This document shows, piece after piece, positions 1 through 7,896 of a DNA stretch of 64,000 nucleotides. Below the pieces are notes generated by a model, which worked only from the letters and a program-made list of their open reading frames with translations, was not told the origin of the DNA and did not search any database. Every line of letters starts with the position of its first letter. The first letter of the stretch is position 1. The position numbers and the translations under genes were made by a program. Source of the DNA: Rhodospirillaceae bacterium (GTDB lineage Bacteria; Pseudomonadota; Alphaproteobacteria; Rhodospirillales; Rhodospirillaceae); contig JABJAH010000005.1 in NCBI GenBank assembly GCA_018666155.1, positions 1 to 64,000 on the forward strand, given 5' to 3'.

Positions 1-768
1 CCGAATAGACTTCAGCGTCTTCGCCAGCGCTTTGGCACACTTTTGCAGCGGCGAAAGAAAGCGCTCGGCCGCACGGTCCAGGGGGATGGCCGAAGGGTGG
101 AATCTATTGGAAAGAGCAAAATCCACATCGCCGTTGACCTCTACAGGCACGGAGAGGGTTCCCCAGTTTACGCCGGGCACTTTGGATAGGGCGTATCCTT
201 GAGTGCGCGTCCGCTTCAGGTCGTTTTCAAACTGAGTTGAGTCCATTTGAGCCCGGGTAAAGAGATAGCGATCCTTAGCCAGTGCCGCACTTAGGATGTC
301 TTTTCGAACATCTTCGGATTTATAAGCGAGCAGCACATGCCCAGCGGACCGCCCGACCAAGGGGAGAGTGATGTGCTCTCGCATGGGGTAGACGATCATC
401 GACGATTCTGCGTCGGTGTTTTCCAAAACCGTAAGCTGGCTGTTTCTGATCGCCGCGAAGCCAAGTGGCCAGCCCATCACTTTGCAGGTTTGAATCAGGT
501 GGGGCCGCACGTGAGTGGTAATCCAATCGTCGCGAAGAGCCCCGCTTGAGAACTCAAGAACTTTTGGTGTGACCGTATACTTACGGGTTGCACGACTGCG
601 CTCGACGTATCCCAGTTGCTCCCATGTCACGAGGTAACGATTAACCGCCGCACGGGTCACGCCGGACAGTTTCGCGAGTTCTGAAACCGTGACGCCGTCA
701 AATGAGTTGATATTGCGTAGCACGGTTATCGCGCGCTCGACGATTTCCAGGGGGCTAACACCACTCAT
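1..768 (-). CDS. IclR-family transcriptional regulator (3' end outside window)
   Basis: The reading frame is open from an ATG at 768 down to base 1, giving 256 residues without a stop, so only the last few residues are missing. The N-terminal ~70 residues form an IclR-type winged helix (VSELAKLSGV, TRAAVNRYLV), and the rest resembles an IclR effector domain (GRSAGHVLLAY, then SVPVEV). It is clearly homologous to the gene just upstream over its whole length (SAVNRYIVTL versus AAVNRYLVTW; GRAAGHVLLAY versus GRSAGHVLLAY). Its ATG overlaps the upstream stop in an ATGA, so translation is probably coupled. The family usually binds DNA as dimers or tetramers and responds to small acids or aromatics; the ligand here is unknown. 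Confidence 0.85.
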   Translation of the reverse strand, partial: MSGVSPLEIVERAITVLRNINSFDGVTVSELAKLSGVTRAAVNRYLVTWEQLGYVERSRATRKYTVTPKVLEFSSGALRDDWITTHVRPHLIQTCKVMGWPLGFAAIRNSQLTVLENTDAESSMIVYPMREHITLPLVGRSAGHVLLAYKSEDVRKDILSAALAKDRYLFTRAQMDSTQFENDLKRTRTQGYALSKVPGVNWGTLSVPVEVNGDVDFALSNRFHPSAIPLDRAAERFLSPLQKCAKALAKTLKSIR

Positions 769-1565
769 GGTGTCGTGGCCTCTTGCCAGCTGTCCGTGTC
801 GAGGCCGCTTAGGCATTCAGTTAATCGTTTGGAGCAGGTTTGCAGCGGCGTGAGCAGTCGAGCCTCAATTTCTGCTAAACTCAAAAGTGTTTCATCAACG
901 CCGACGGACAGACAAAAAGGAACTGCATTTTTAATATGAACCGGGACAGCCACCGTATTGAGGCGGCGTTTCGCTGTCTTCGATGCGGCGTAGCCTTTGT
1001 CTCTTATCCCATCTAGGAGGCCGCCTATTTGGTCCTGTGCCAGGTTCGCTTGTGCGTAGAGATCGGGAGTCTGCTGTTCCGCCATGGACAAAACGTCTTG
1101 TCTAACCGCCTCGGACAAGTAGGCCAGGAGCACATGCCCAGCGGCGCGACCAAGGACAGGACGCATCAGCATCGTCTTGCGCAGTTTGGTGGCGAGGGGG
1201 GAAACGGAATCCGTATTCGCAATAAGCGTCACTTGGGCATTTTTGAGTGTCGTAAAATTCAGTGACCAGCCAATCTCGCGGCAGGTCTCATTCAGTATGG
1301 GGAGGACCGTGTGCTGAATTTTTTGATCCCGCATGACCCCTTTCGATAGCTCATGGGTCTTGGACGTGGGGCGATAGGCGCGGGTGCGCTCATCGCGAAA
1401 CACGTATCCTAAATTCACAAGGGTGACGATGTAGCGGTTAACGGCTGATCGCGGCAAATCGACAGCAAGCGCGAGGTCCGACATCGTTATGCCGTCTACC
1501 GCGTTAACGGACCGCATGATTCTGGCGAGCCGCTCAATGCTCTCTAACGGCTGGATGCGCGCCAT
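765..1565 (-). CDS. IclR-family transcriptional regulator
   Basis: This 266-residue protein has the usual IclR length and layout: an N-terminal winged helix (residues ~1-70, with ITMSDLALAVDLPRSAVNRY) and a GAF-like effector domain (GRAAGHVLLAY near the middle, LNTVAVPVH towards the end). The ATG at 1565 is preceded by GGAGAG at suitable spacing. It is followed without a gap by a paralogous regulator that starts inside its stop codon. The TonB-dependent receptor gene starts 266 bases away in the opposite direction, so control of that receptor is a reasonable inference. The effector molecule cannot be read from the sequence. Confidence 0.9.
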   Translation of the reverse strand: MARIQPLESIERLARIMRSVNAVDGITMSDLALAVDLPRSAVNRYIVTLVNLGYVFRDERTRAYRPTSKTHELSKGVMRDQKIQHTVLPILNETCREIGWSLNFTTLKNAQVTLIANTDSVSPLATKLRKTMLMRPVLGRAAGHVLLAYLSEAVRQDVLSMAEQQTPDLYAQANLAQDQIGGLLDGIRDKGYAASKTAKRRLNTVAVPVHIKNAVPFCLSVGVDETLLSLAEIEARLLTPLQTCSKRLTECLSGLDTDSWQEATTP

Positions 1566-1584
1566 CGCTACTCTCCAAGCGATT

Positions 1585-1723
1585 ACTCATTGAGTGAGCA
1601 TATCGGGTTACGAGGCGGCCCTTGAAGGATTCCATGCCAATTGCTCGGTCAGTGATTAAGGGGGTGAAAATGCGTTTGAGAAGCTGCGGAAGAAACACGG
1701 CTGGCGGTAATCGCTCAACGAGT
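1585..1723. promoter_or_regulatory. candidate operators in the IclR/TonB-receptor divergent region
   Basis: Two copies of the near-palindrome CTCA-NN-GAGT are seen, CTCATTGAGT at 1586-1595 and CTCAACGAGT at 1714-1723. The first lies 20 bases upstream of the IclR start. A further weaker inverted repeat (GTTTT...AAAAC, 1793-1810) sits just before the receptor gene. The divergent region of about 265 bases holds no convincing gene. Assignment to IclR binding is inference. Confidence 0.3.
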
Positions 1724-1830
1724 AAATGCCGGTTTTGGCTGTTGGGCTGCCAACCCATGGGGGACAAGGGCGCTGAACTTTAAAACGTCACAGTTTTTAA
1801 AATTGAAAACCGCTTTCCGGGAGGGAATTC

Positions 1831-3945
1831 ATGAAATTTAGAACCATCTTGCTTGCAGGTGTTGCGATGGCCATCGCCATGCCGGCATCCGCTCAACAGA
1901 TTTCTCTAGAAGAAATCGTTGTCACAGCGCGGAAAAGATCTGAATCGTTGATGGACATTCCTCTGACCGTATCGGCGTTTTCTTCGGCCGACATTGAACA
2001 GGCTGGCTACACCACCATCACTGATTTGGTGGAAGCTGTGCCGGGCGTAACCTATGGCAGTTTCGAAGCGGAAGGTCGTGGCGATTCAGCCAGCTTCCGC
2101 GGTGTATCTACCAACACCGGCGACCCGACCCTGCAAAACTCCTCCAAGTTCATTGATGGCGTTTACGTTTCCGGCTCACTGTTTACCGCGTTGCTCTCCG
2201 ACCTTGAGCGCGTGGAAGTGATCAAGGGGCCGCAAAGTGCGCTCTATGGTCGTGCGACGTTCTCCGGGGCGATCAATTACATCACGAAAAAGCCGACCAA
2301 CGAGTTCGAAGGATCCGTTAGCGCGACAGTCGCTGAGCATGATGAAATTGAAATTAGCGGTTCGTTGAGCGGGCCAATCGTGGAAGACCGACTGGCCATT
2401 CGGGTCAGTGGCGGATTGCTCAGCAAGGGCAGTGAATACACCAACATCACAAATGGCGCTGAGATGGGTGAGGACGATATCTACTCCATCAGCAGTGCTC
2501 TGCGTTTCACACCCAGCGATGAATTCACGGCCGATCTATCGCTCAGCTATTCTGATGCCGATCTGGGTGAGGCGCCACGTGCGACCACAGCCCTAAACAG
2601 CGGCGAGCTGGCTTTTCCACTAGAGTCCGTGATTGGCGGCAACGTAGATCAGTTGGATAACCCGGGCATCCAGTCCGAGACATTCCGTGGCAGCCTGCAA
2701 ATGAACTATGACATGAACGGCTACACGCTGACATCGATCACCGGCTATGGCGAAGAAGACACGGTGAACCAGTCCGATGGCAACTATGACCCCAATAAGG
2801 TCGGGTTCTTGTCCTTCCTTTGTAACGCGGGTCCGTTTGTCGGATCGGATTGCAGTATTTTCCAAACAGTCACGGAACGTCGGCTCGAATCTAAATTCCA
2901 AGAATTCCGCATTACGTCACCTGAAGGTGAGCGTTTGAGCTGGATCGTCGGTGCATCTTATTTTGATGAAGATTTCTCGACCGCGCGCTTACGCAACTTC
3001 CGTCAGTCACCGTCATTGAAGACCACTGAAAACCTGTCGGTGTACGGCTCGGTGTCTTATGAAGCGACTGATCAGCTCTCCGTCAGTTTCGATGCACGCT
3101 ATCAGAATGAAGATATTAAGGTTGAGAACCTCGACACTTCGACTATTCAAGAGGGTGAATTTAATTCGTTCTTGCCGCGTTTTATTGTCGAATACTCACC
3201 ATCAGAAGACACGTTGCTCTATGCCAGTGCGGCGAAGGGCAACAAGCCGGGTACATTTAACAGTTCCGGCCCGCCGCAGTTTGCCGTCGTCGACGAAGAA
3301 ACACTGTGGACCTATGAAGTCGGGACCAAAGTAAATGCATTGGATGACATTCTGAGTATCCAAGCTTCTGGTTACTTTATCGACTGGACCAATCAGGTGT
3401 TCCGCTTCAACGATCCTGATCCAACCATTGGCAGCTATTTCGTCAATGCGGGTGAAACCGAGGTCTGGGGTGCTGATTTTTCTGTGAACGCACAGTTCAA
3501 TGAGAATTTCAGTGGTTCATTTTCATACTCCTACGTTGATACGGAGTTCAAAGTCTTTGAATCAGCGAATGCTCTGACAATTCTGGGCGATGCCGATGTT
3601 TCGGGTAATCAAACCCCGCGCACGGCCGGTAACTCACTCTACGCATCGCTAGAATATCAAGCGCCGCTGACGATGGTTGGCGATGGCTATGAATGGTTTG
3701 CCCGCGCAGACCTGAGCTATCGGGATGAATTGTTCATTGATGAACTGAACCTAGAAACCATTGAACCGCAAACACTGGTCAACTTGCGCCTCGGTATCGA
3801 TACCGGTCCGGCCCGTGTCACCTTGTTTGTCGATAATGTGACAAACAGTGATGCACTGACCACAGGCTTTAGGTTTGGTGCAGTCGCCTTGGTCGGCTTG
3901 CCCCAAAGCCGTCAGTTCGGCGCAAGGGCGTCTTATAAGTTTTAA
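1831..3945 (+). CDS. TonB-dependent outer-membrane receptor
   Basis: This is a 704-residue outer-membrane active-transport receptor. A signal peptide (residues 1-21, ending PASA-QQ) is followed by a TonB-box-like segment (EEIVVTARKR), a plug domain (residues ~45-160, with GRGDSASFRGV, ERVEVIKGPQSALYGR and GAINYITKKP) and a long beta-barrel ending in the terminal phenylalanine typical of outer-membrane proteins (SYKF). A GGGAGG ribosome-binding site precedes the ATG. The type is common in alphaproteobacteria with catabolic loci; its substrate is unknown. It is divergent from the IclR pair and ends in a strong terminator, so it looks monocistronic. Confidence 0.93.
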   Translation: MKFRTILLAGVAMAIAMPASAQQISLEEIVVTARKRSESLMDIPLTVSAFSSADIEQAGYTTITDLVEAVPGVTYGSFEAEGRGDSASFRGVSTNTGDPTLQNSSKFIDGVYVSGSLFTALLSDLERVEVIKGPQSALYGRATFSGAINYITKKPTNEFEGSVSATVAEHDEIEISGSLSGPIVEDRLAIRVSGGLLSKGSEYTNITNGAEMGEDDIYSISSALRFTPSDEFTADLSLSYSDADLGEAPRATTALNSGELAFPLESVIGGNVDQLDNPGIQSETFRGSLQMNYDMNGYTLTSITGYGEEDTVNQSDGNYDPNKVGFLSFLCNAGPFVGSDCSIFQTVTERRLESKFQEFRITSPEGERLSWIVGASYFDEDFSTARLRNFRQSPSLKTTENLSVYGSVSYEATDQLSVSFDARYQNEDIKVENLDTSTIQEGEFNSFLPRFIVEYSPSEDTLLYASAAKGNKPGTFNSSGPPQFAVVDEETLWTYEVGTKVNALDDILSIQASGYFIDWTNQVFRFNDPDPTIGSYFVNAGETEVWGADFSVNAQFNENFSGSFSYSYVDTEFKVFESANALTILGDADVSGNQTPRTAGNSLYASLEYQAPLTMVGDGYEWFARADLSYRDELFIDELNLETIEPQTLVNLRLGIDTGPARVTLFVDNVTNSDALTTGFRFGAVALVGLPQSRQFGARASYKF

Positions 3946-3994
3946 GGCAGATGATTGAGGTGGGGGGCGACTTCCACCTCACGCCTTGCGAGAC

Positions 3995-4024
3995 AAAGGG
4001 CGGCCGCGGCCGCCCTTTTGTTTG
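3995..4024 (+). terminator. Rho-independent terminator
   Basis: A perfect 24-base palindrome (3995-4018, AAAGGGCGGCCG and its complement) runs into TTTTGTTT, 50 bases after the receptor stop codon. The GC-rich stem and T-run make a convincing intrinsic terminator. Confidence 0.88.
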
Positions 4025-4090
4025 ACGAATTTCTGCCACACTTGCGATAGAGTGTAGGCAATACTTCTTCATTGGAATGAGAGACAAATC

Positions 4091-4417
4091 ATGGCCGAAG
4101 GCGCAAAGACGAAAGAAACACATCGTGGGGATTTCATTCCCCAGCAAGCCGAAGACGTGTTTCTTAGCAATGGGGCTCTAGACAACGTGATGTCGACCGT
4201 TATTGCTTTGGGCAGTGAATTTTGGGCGTTGCAAAAGCGCATGAACGTGATGGAAACGCTGTTGGAAGAAAATGGCTCCGTCTCGAAGGAGATGGTTGAA
4301 GCCTATCGCCCGACCGAAGAGCAAAACGTGGCTTGGGAAGAGCAGCGGGATCGTTTCATCAACCGGGTTTACGGGTTCCTCCAGAACACCGACACCGATT
4401 CAAAGTCCGCCGGGTAG
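4091..4417 (+). CDS. conserved hypothetical protein, partner of Tat methyltransferase
   Basis: A small, mostly helical, acidic protein of 108 residues with no signal peptide or membrane segment. A central stretch (DNVMSTVIALGSEFWALQKRMNVMETLLEENG, cut here: residues ~36-67) has the heptad character of a short coiled coil. GAGAGA precedes the ATG. It ends 9 bases before the methyltransferase gene and is presumably co-transcribed with it. I do not recognise a characterised family. A dimerisation or adaptor role with the methyltransferase is only a guess from gene order. Confidence 0.75.
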   Translation: MAEGAKTKETHRGDFIPQQAEDVFLSNGALDNVMSTVIALGSEFWALQKRMNVMETLLEENGSVSKEMVEAYRPTEEQNVAWEEQRDRFINRVYGFLQNTDTDSKSAG

Positions 4418-4426
4418 GAGAGCACC

Positions 4427-5626
4427 ATGATTGATCGTCGCACCCTATTCGGAACCACCGCTGCCGTTGCCAGCGCGTTCACATCTTTTTTTGGCAGCCG
4501 TAAGGCCACCGCTGCCGTGACCTCGAAATCTTTGCCAAAGGATATCGAACCACGCGGTAGTTACACCGAGGGCCGCCTTGAGCGGCTCCCTGAAATGGAC
4601 ATGGAAAGCCGCCTCGAATTCACCCAAGGTTTTCGCAATTGGTCTTTGCGCAATTTTGGCCGCAAAAGCTCTCGCCGGGTGAATCAGCTGGTGCGTGACG
4701 CTGGGTATGATTTTAATCCGTCGCCGCCGATTGATGATGTGCTGGCTGCTGTTGGTGATGATCTCACCGTCTGGACAAGCGTGCGCTGCAAAACAACAGC
4801 GCAACAGATCATGTGGAACAACCTGGTCGATGGCTTTAACGCCAACAAAGACGGCTATCTGGCCGAGTTGGATGCGGCCGATGAATCCGGCCCGGGCACA
4901 CTAGAGCTCAACGCCGAACTAGAAATCCCCGACTACACCAAGCATGAGATTCATATTCAGCCCGGTGGATACATTGGTGATCCGCTCGGCGGCTACGTCT
5001 ATCACTACGGCGTCAACGTCTTCACGCTGGATCTTTCATCGGAGGATGTCTTCCACCGCGATCTGGCGGAGATTATTCCCGTCCCAGAGGACGGCAAGAT
5101 GGAACGCTTTTTAGATATCGGTACCGGCGTGGCACAGTTGCCCATGGCCGTTAAGGAGCGATTCCCCGATGCAGATGTCTGGGGCATCGATGTTGGCGCG
5201 CCCATGCTGCGCTACGGCCACATGCGTGCCGCGGAGAACGGCCTCGATATTAATCTGGCCCAACGTCTCGCCGAAGATTCTGGTTTTGAAGACAACAGCT
5301 TTGATGTGGTGACGGCTTACATTCTGTTCCACGAAGTGCCGACGGAAGACACGAAAAAGATTTTGGCTGAGGTGCGCCGCATCTTGCGTCCGGGCGGTGT
5401 GTTCTTCCCTGTCGACTTTAAGACCTACACGCAGTCTCAGCCGTCGGCCAGCGGCCGCTTTAATCAGTGGTGGGATCATGTCCACAACAATGAAGTCTGG
5501 ACCGAAGAATATCGGGACTCCGACTTTATTCAGTTGATGGCGGATGCAGGCCTGACGGTGAACGAAAATGCGCCGACGTTACAGCAGCGTTTCTGGAACA
5601 GTGTGATGGCAACGAAGCCTGCGTAG
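4427..5626 (+). CDS. class I SAM-dependent methyltransferase with Tat signal
   Basis: 399 residues. The C-terminal half is a Rossmann methyltransferase: motif I FLDIGTG near residue 228, the acidic SAM-ribose residue in WGIDVG, FDVVTAYILFHE as motif IV, and ILRPGGVFF as motif V/VI. The N-terminus carries a twin-arginine signal (DRRTLFG, then an alanine-rich stretch and RKATAA), which is unusual because SAM is cytoplasmic. Residues ~40-200 match nothing I recognise and may bind substrate. AGGAGAG lies before the ATG, and the upstream small gene is 9 bases away. Its stop is only 3 bases from that of the convergent MBL-fold gene. The substrate is unknown. Confidence 0.85.
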   Translation: MIDRRTLFGTTAAVASAFTSFFGSRKATAAVTSKSLPKDIEPRGSYTEGRLERLPEMDMESRLEFTQGFRNWSLRNFGRKSSRRVNQLVRDAGYDFNPSPPIDDVLAAVGDDLTVWTSVRCKTTAQQIMWNNLVDGFNANKDGYLAELDAADESGPGTLELNAELEIPDYTKHEIHIQPGGYIGDPLGGYVYHYGVNVFTLDLSSEDVFHRDLAEIIPVPEDGKMERFLDIGTGVAQLPMAVKERFPDADVWGIDVGAPMLRYGHMRAAENGLDINLAQRLAEDSGFEDNSFDVVTAYILFHEVPTEDTKKILAEVRRILRPGGVFFPVDFKTYTQSQPSASGRFNQWWDHVHNNEVWTEEYRDSDFIQLMADAGLTVNENAPTLQQRFWNSVMATKPA

Positions 5627-5629
5627 GAC

Positions 5630-6517
5630 TTAGTCCTCTAACCAAAACCCGTCTTGGTTACTCTCAACCCGCACGGCAGTGGGGGTGGGGAAATGGGCTG
5701 GGACGAGCCAGTGTCCGCTATCGGCGACCGTTTCAAGAATAGACGTCCGCATATCACCCGCCATCTTCGCGTCCCAGCAGAATTGCGACGACCACTCCGG
5801 GTGCTCCACTTGCAGGGGATGATGAATTACATCGCCGATCACGTAGGCGGTTCGTGTTTTGCCTTGGCTGGTGGTTTCCAGCTTCACCATCACATGTCCA
5901 GGTGAATGACCGAAGGCGGGCAGGAGGGAAACGCCTGGCTCAATCTCATGGTGGGAGTCGACAATCTCCGCCAGTCCCGCATCCAACACCGGCTGCACGC
6001 TGTCTTGCCAGGATTTATGATTGGCATCCGCATCCTGTTCCCAAAAGGCCATTTCCTCGCGCCCAAACAGATATTTTGCGTTGGGGAATGTGGGCACCCA
6101 GCGCCCATCCAGCAGGCGCGTGTTCCAACCCACATGGTCGGCGTGCAGGTGAGTGCACAGTACGTGGGTGATCTCGTCGACGGACAATCCAATGCCTTTG
6201 AGATCATTTAAAAACGGACCTGAGCGCATATGCCACTCGGGCACCATGGGGCGGTGTTTGTCGTTGCCCAAGCAGGCGTCGATCAAAATCACGGATGTTG
6301 GCGTGCGCACGACGATACCGTGAAACGCCATGATCAGCTTGTGGTCGCCTTGATCAAAGAACCGCGCATCGTTGTAGGTGCGGGTATTTTTAATGGCGTC
6401 CGGCGTGGCCGACGGAATCAGATGCTCCGGGTCGCGGAACGGTCCTTCGAATTCAATGATGCGATAGACCTCAAACGGACCATCGGGAAAGACGGGTAAC
6501 GCAACTGCTCCGGACAA
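5630..6517 (-). CDS. MBL-fold metallo-hydrolase
   Basis: 295 residues with the metallo-beta-lactamase metal site: HLHADH at residues 123-128, a further histidine in GHSPGH, an aspartate in VIGDVIHHP, and a last histidine in VPAHFP. The layout resembles the quorum-quenching-lactonase and methyl-parathion-hydrolase type of MBL proteins, which act on lactones or esters; the actual substrate is unknown. No signal peptide is visible, so it is probably cytoplasmic. It follows the cupin gene by 6 bases on the same strand and probably shares its transcript. Confidence 0.88.
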   Translation of the reverse strand: MSGAVALPVFPDGPFEVYRIIEFEGPFRDPEHLIPSATPDAIKNTRTYNDARFFDQGDHKLIMAFHGIVVRTPTSVILIDACLGNDKHRPMVPEWHMRSGPFLNDLKGIGLSVDEITHVLCTHLHADHVGWNTRLLDGRWVPTFPNAKYLFGREEMAFWEQDADANHKSWQDSVQPVLDAGLAEIVDSHHEIEPGVSLLPAFGHSPGHVMVKLETTSQGKTRTAYVIGDVIHHPLQVEHPEWSSQFCWDAKMAGDMRTSILETVADSGHWLVPAHFPTPTAVRVESNQDGFWLED

Positions 6518-6523
6518 TGTGAG

Positions 6524-7150
6524 TTACCCAAACGCGAAGGGGATTTGATCCGGGCCGTAATATTGCTCAACCGAATTGTCTTTCTTGTAAAAGATATTCT
6601 GCACGTAGGTGCCGCAGCGTTGGCTACGGACAATCACCGCCACCGTCGGACCATCACCATTGTATTCAGCGTGAATGTCCCAGGGTTTAATGAAATCGAT
6701 GTAGCCAGGGGTCACGTCCACGGTTTCAGTTTCTTCGACCACGGCGGTTTCGGGTAGATCGCCTGGCTCGCCACCATCAGTGCGTTTGAAGCGCAGCACC
6801 TGCTCGCCACCATCAACCACGCCGTAGAGCGTCCAAGACACACCATGATCATGAATGGTTGTTTTGGCGCTGGCTTTTTTGATCAGGCCGTTGATGACGA
6901 AGCCATGGTCCGGGTCTTCATAAAACAACAGGTTGGCGTGCTTGCCTTCTAGGCCGAGCTTGGCCGGGCTGGTCGGCCAAGTTTTGGCGTGTTCTGCCAC
7001 TGCCGGGTCGCGCAGCATTTCTTTCAGCGGTTCACAGGCTTGTGGCCAAACCTCATCGGCGCTCAAGCCTTGCTCGAACAAGCCACGGACGGTTGAGACA
7101 AACGCCTCAACGGCGGGCAACATGGGTCTTCTGCTTGCATCATCTGGCAT
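6524..7150 (-). CDS. cupin-fold protein, thiol-dioxygenase-like
   Basis: Cupin protein of about 208 residues. The metal-binding signature is visible as TTIHDHGVSW (H-x-H) with a later histidine in KPWDIHAEY. The overall pattern is like cysteine dioxygenase-type single-domain cupins, but I cannot name a substrate. I take the ATG at 7150 (MPDDASRR) rather than an upstream ATG at 7213, because the 7213 leader overlaps a 14-base palindrome and adds no conserved sequence. It lies directly upstream of the MBL-fold gene, so the two may act on one compound. Confidence 0.75.
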   Translation of the reverse strand: MPDDASRRPMLPAVEAFVSTVRGLFEQGLSADEVWPQACEPLKEMLRDPAVAEHAKTWPTSPAKLGLEGKHANLLFYEDPDHGFVINGLIKKASAKTTIHDHGVSWTLYGVVDGGEQVLRFKRTDGGEPGDLPETAVVEETETVDVTPGYIDFIKPWDIHAEYNGDGPTVAVIVRSQRCGTYVQNIFYKKDNSVEQYYGPDQIPFAFG

Positions 7151-7158
7151 GGTGATTT

Positions 7159-7234
7159 TTTCAATATTGAAAGTGATAAAAGGAAGAGTAAGGAAATCGC
7201 CGTGTCGGGCCAATTCGTATATTGATTATAATCA
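7159..7234 (-). promoter_or_regulatory. promoter region with two palindromes upstream of the cupin gene
   Basis: A perfect 14-base palindrome TTTCAATATTGAAA (7159-7172) sits 9 bases upstream of the preferred cupin start, and a perfect 12-base palindrome TGATTATAATCA (7223-7234) contains a good -10 hexamer TATAAT. The same TGATTATAAT string recurs at 15991. A promoter with a repressor site over the leader is plausible but unproven. Confidence 0.35.
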
Positions 7235-7284
7235 CCACACGATTAAGTGTCTGGCCGTTGACCCTTGGATAAAGAGGTGCACTT

Positions 7285-7677
7285 TCAAGCCAGCGCGCCA
7301 ATCACAAGGGCCAGGCCAAAAGCACCGGTCGCCAGTGCCCAGCCGCGCGGCATGGGATCACCCCAGAACCGACCTGCAAGAGCCAGGATCCCATCGGGAG
7401 CGACCATCCACAGGAGTCCCTTGGCAATGCTGGCCCAGCCCATCAGTGATACGAAGGCCGCGAGCCATCCGTCCCAACTGGGGTGAACAATCACCACTGT
7501 GACGCCAAGGACGTATGTAAGAGCGCCGGCAACGAAAGTCAGCGCTGCATTGCTCTTAAAGCCATCAAGGATGCGCCCAAGTTTTGTTGGGTCGCGAAAC
7601 ATACCAATGGCGATGGCTAAGACGTAGACCCCTAAGGCGAGAGCAAGAGAGACCGTCAACGGTTGGGAAGAGAGCAT
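7285..7677 (-). CDS. small integral membrane protein, function unknown
   Basis: 130 residues made almost entirely of four predicted membrane helices (around residues 8-26, 45-64, 70-92 and 112-129), joined by short loops containing RDPTKLGRILDGF and GDPMPRG. GGAGAA precedes the ATG at 7677. It stands alone between the cupin promoter and the esterase gene. I do not recognise a characterised family. Confidence 0.7.
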   Translation of the reverse strand: MLSSQPLTVSLALALGVYVLAIAIGMFRDPTKLGRILDGFKSNAALTFVAGALTYVLGVTVVIVHPSWDGWLAAFVSLMGWASIAKGLLWMVAPDGILALAGRFWGDPMPRGWALATGAFGLALVIGALA

Positions 7678-7896
7678 GGGTGTTCTCCTTTGGCTGTTCT
7701 ATGTCTGTGCTGCGCTTACGCGCTGCGTCGGCGGAAATTATCGCCGTTCTTCCAATCCCCACACGTAAATAGGGCCACGGCAGGGCCTAGCTAACACTCA
7801 ATAAGTATAGGGTTTGTGCCCCTCAGGTCCCAATTTTATCTGGGGGCGAACTTGTGCTTAAATACTCTCATTAAAGCATCAGGAAGGGTGGGCCCC

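Noticed and set aside
1534..1767. 77-codon minus-strand frame in the IclR/receptor gap
   Set aside because: No ribosome-binding site or family features, and it overlaps the IclR start; the region is better read as regulatory.
5622..5637. AGGACT-T-AGTCCT inverted repeat between two convergent stops
   Set aside because: The six-base arms with a one-base centre cannot form a stable hairpin and there is no T-run; not called a terminator.
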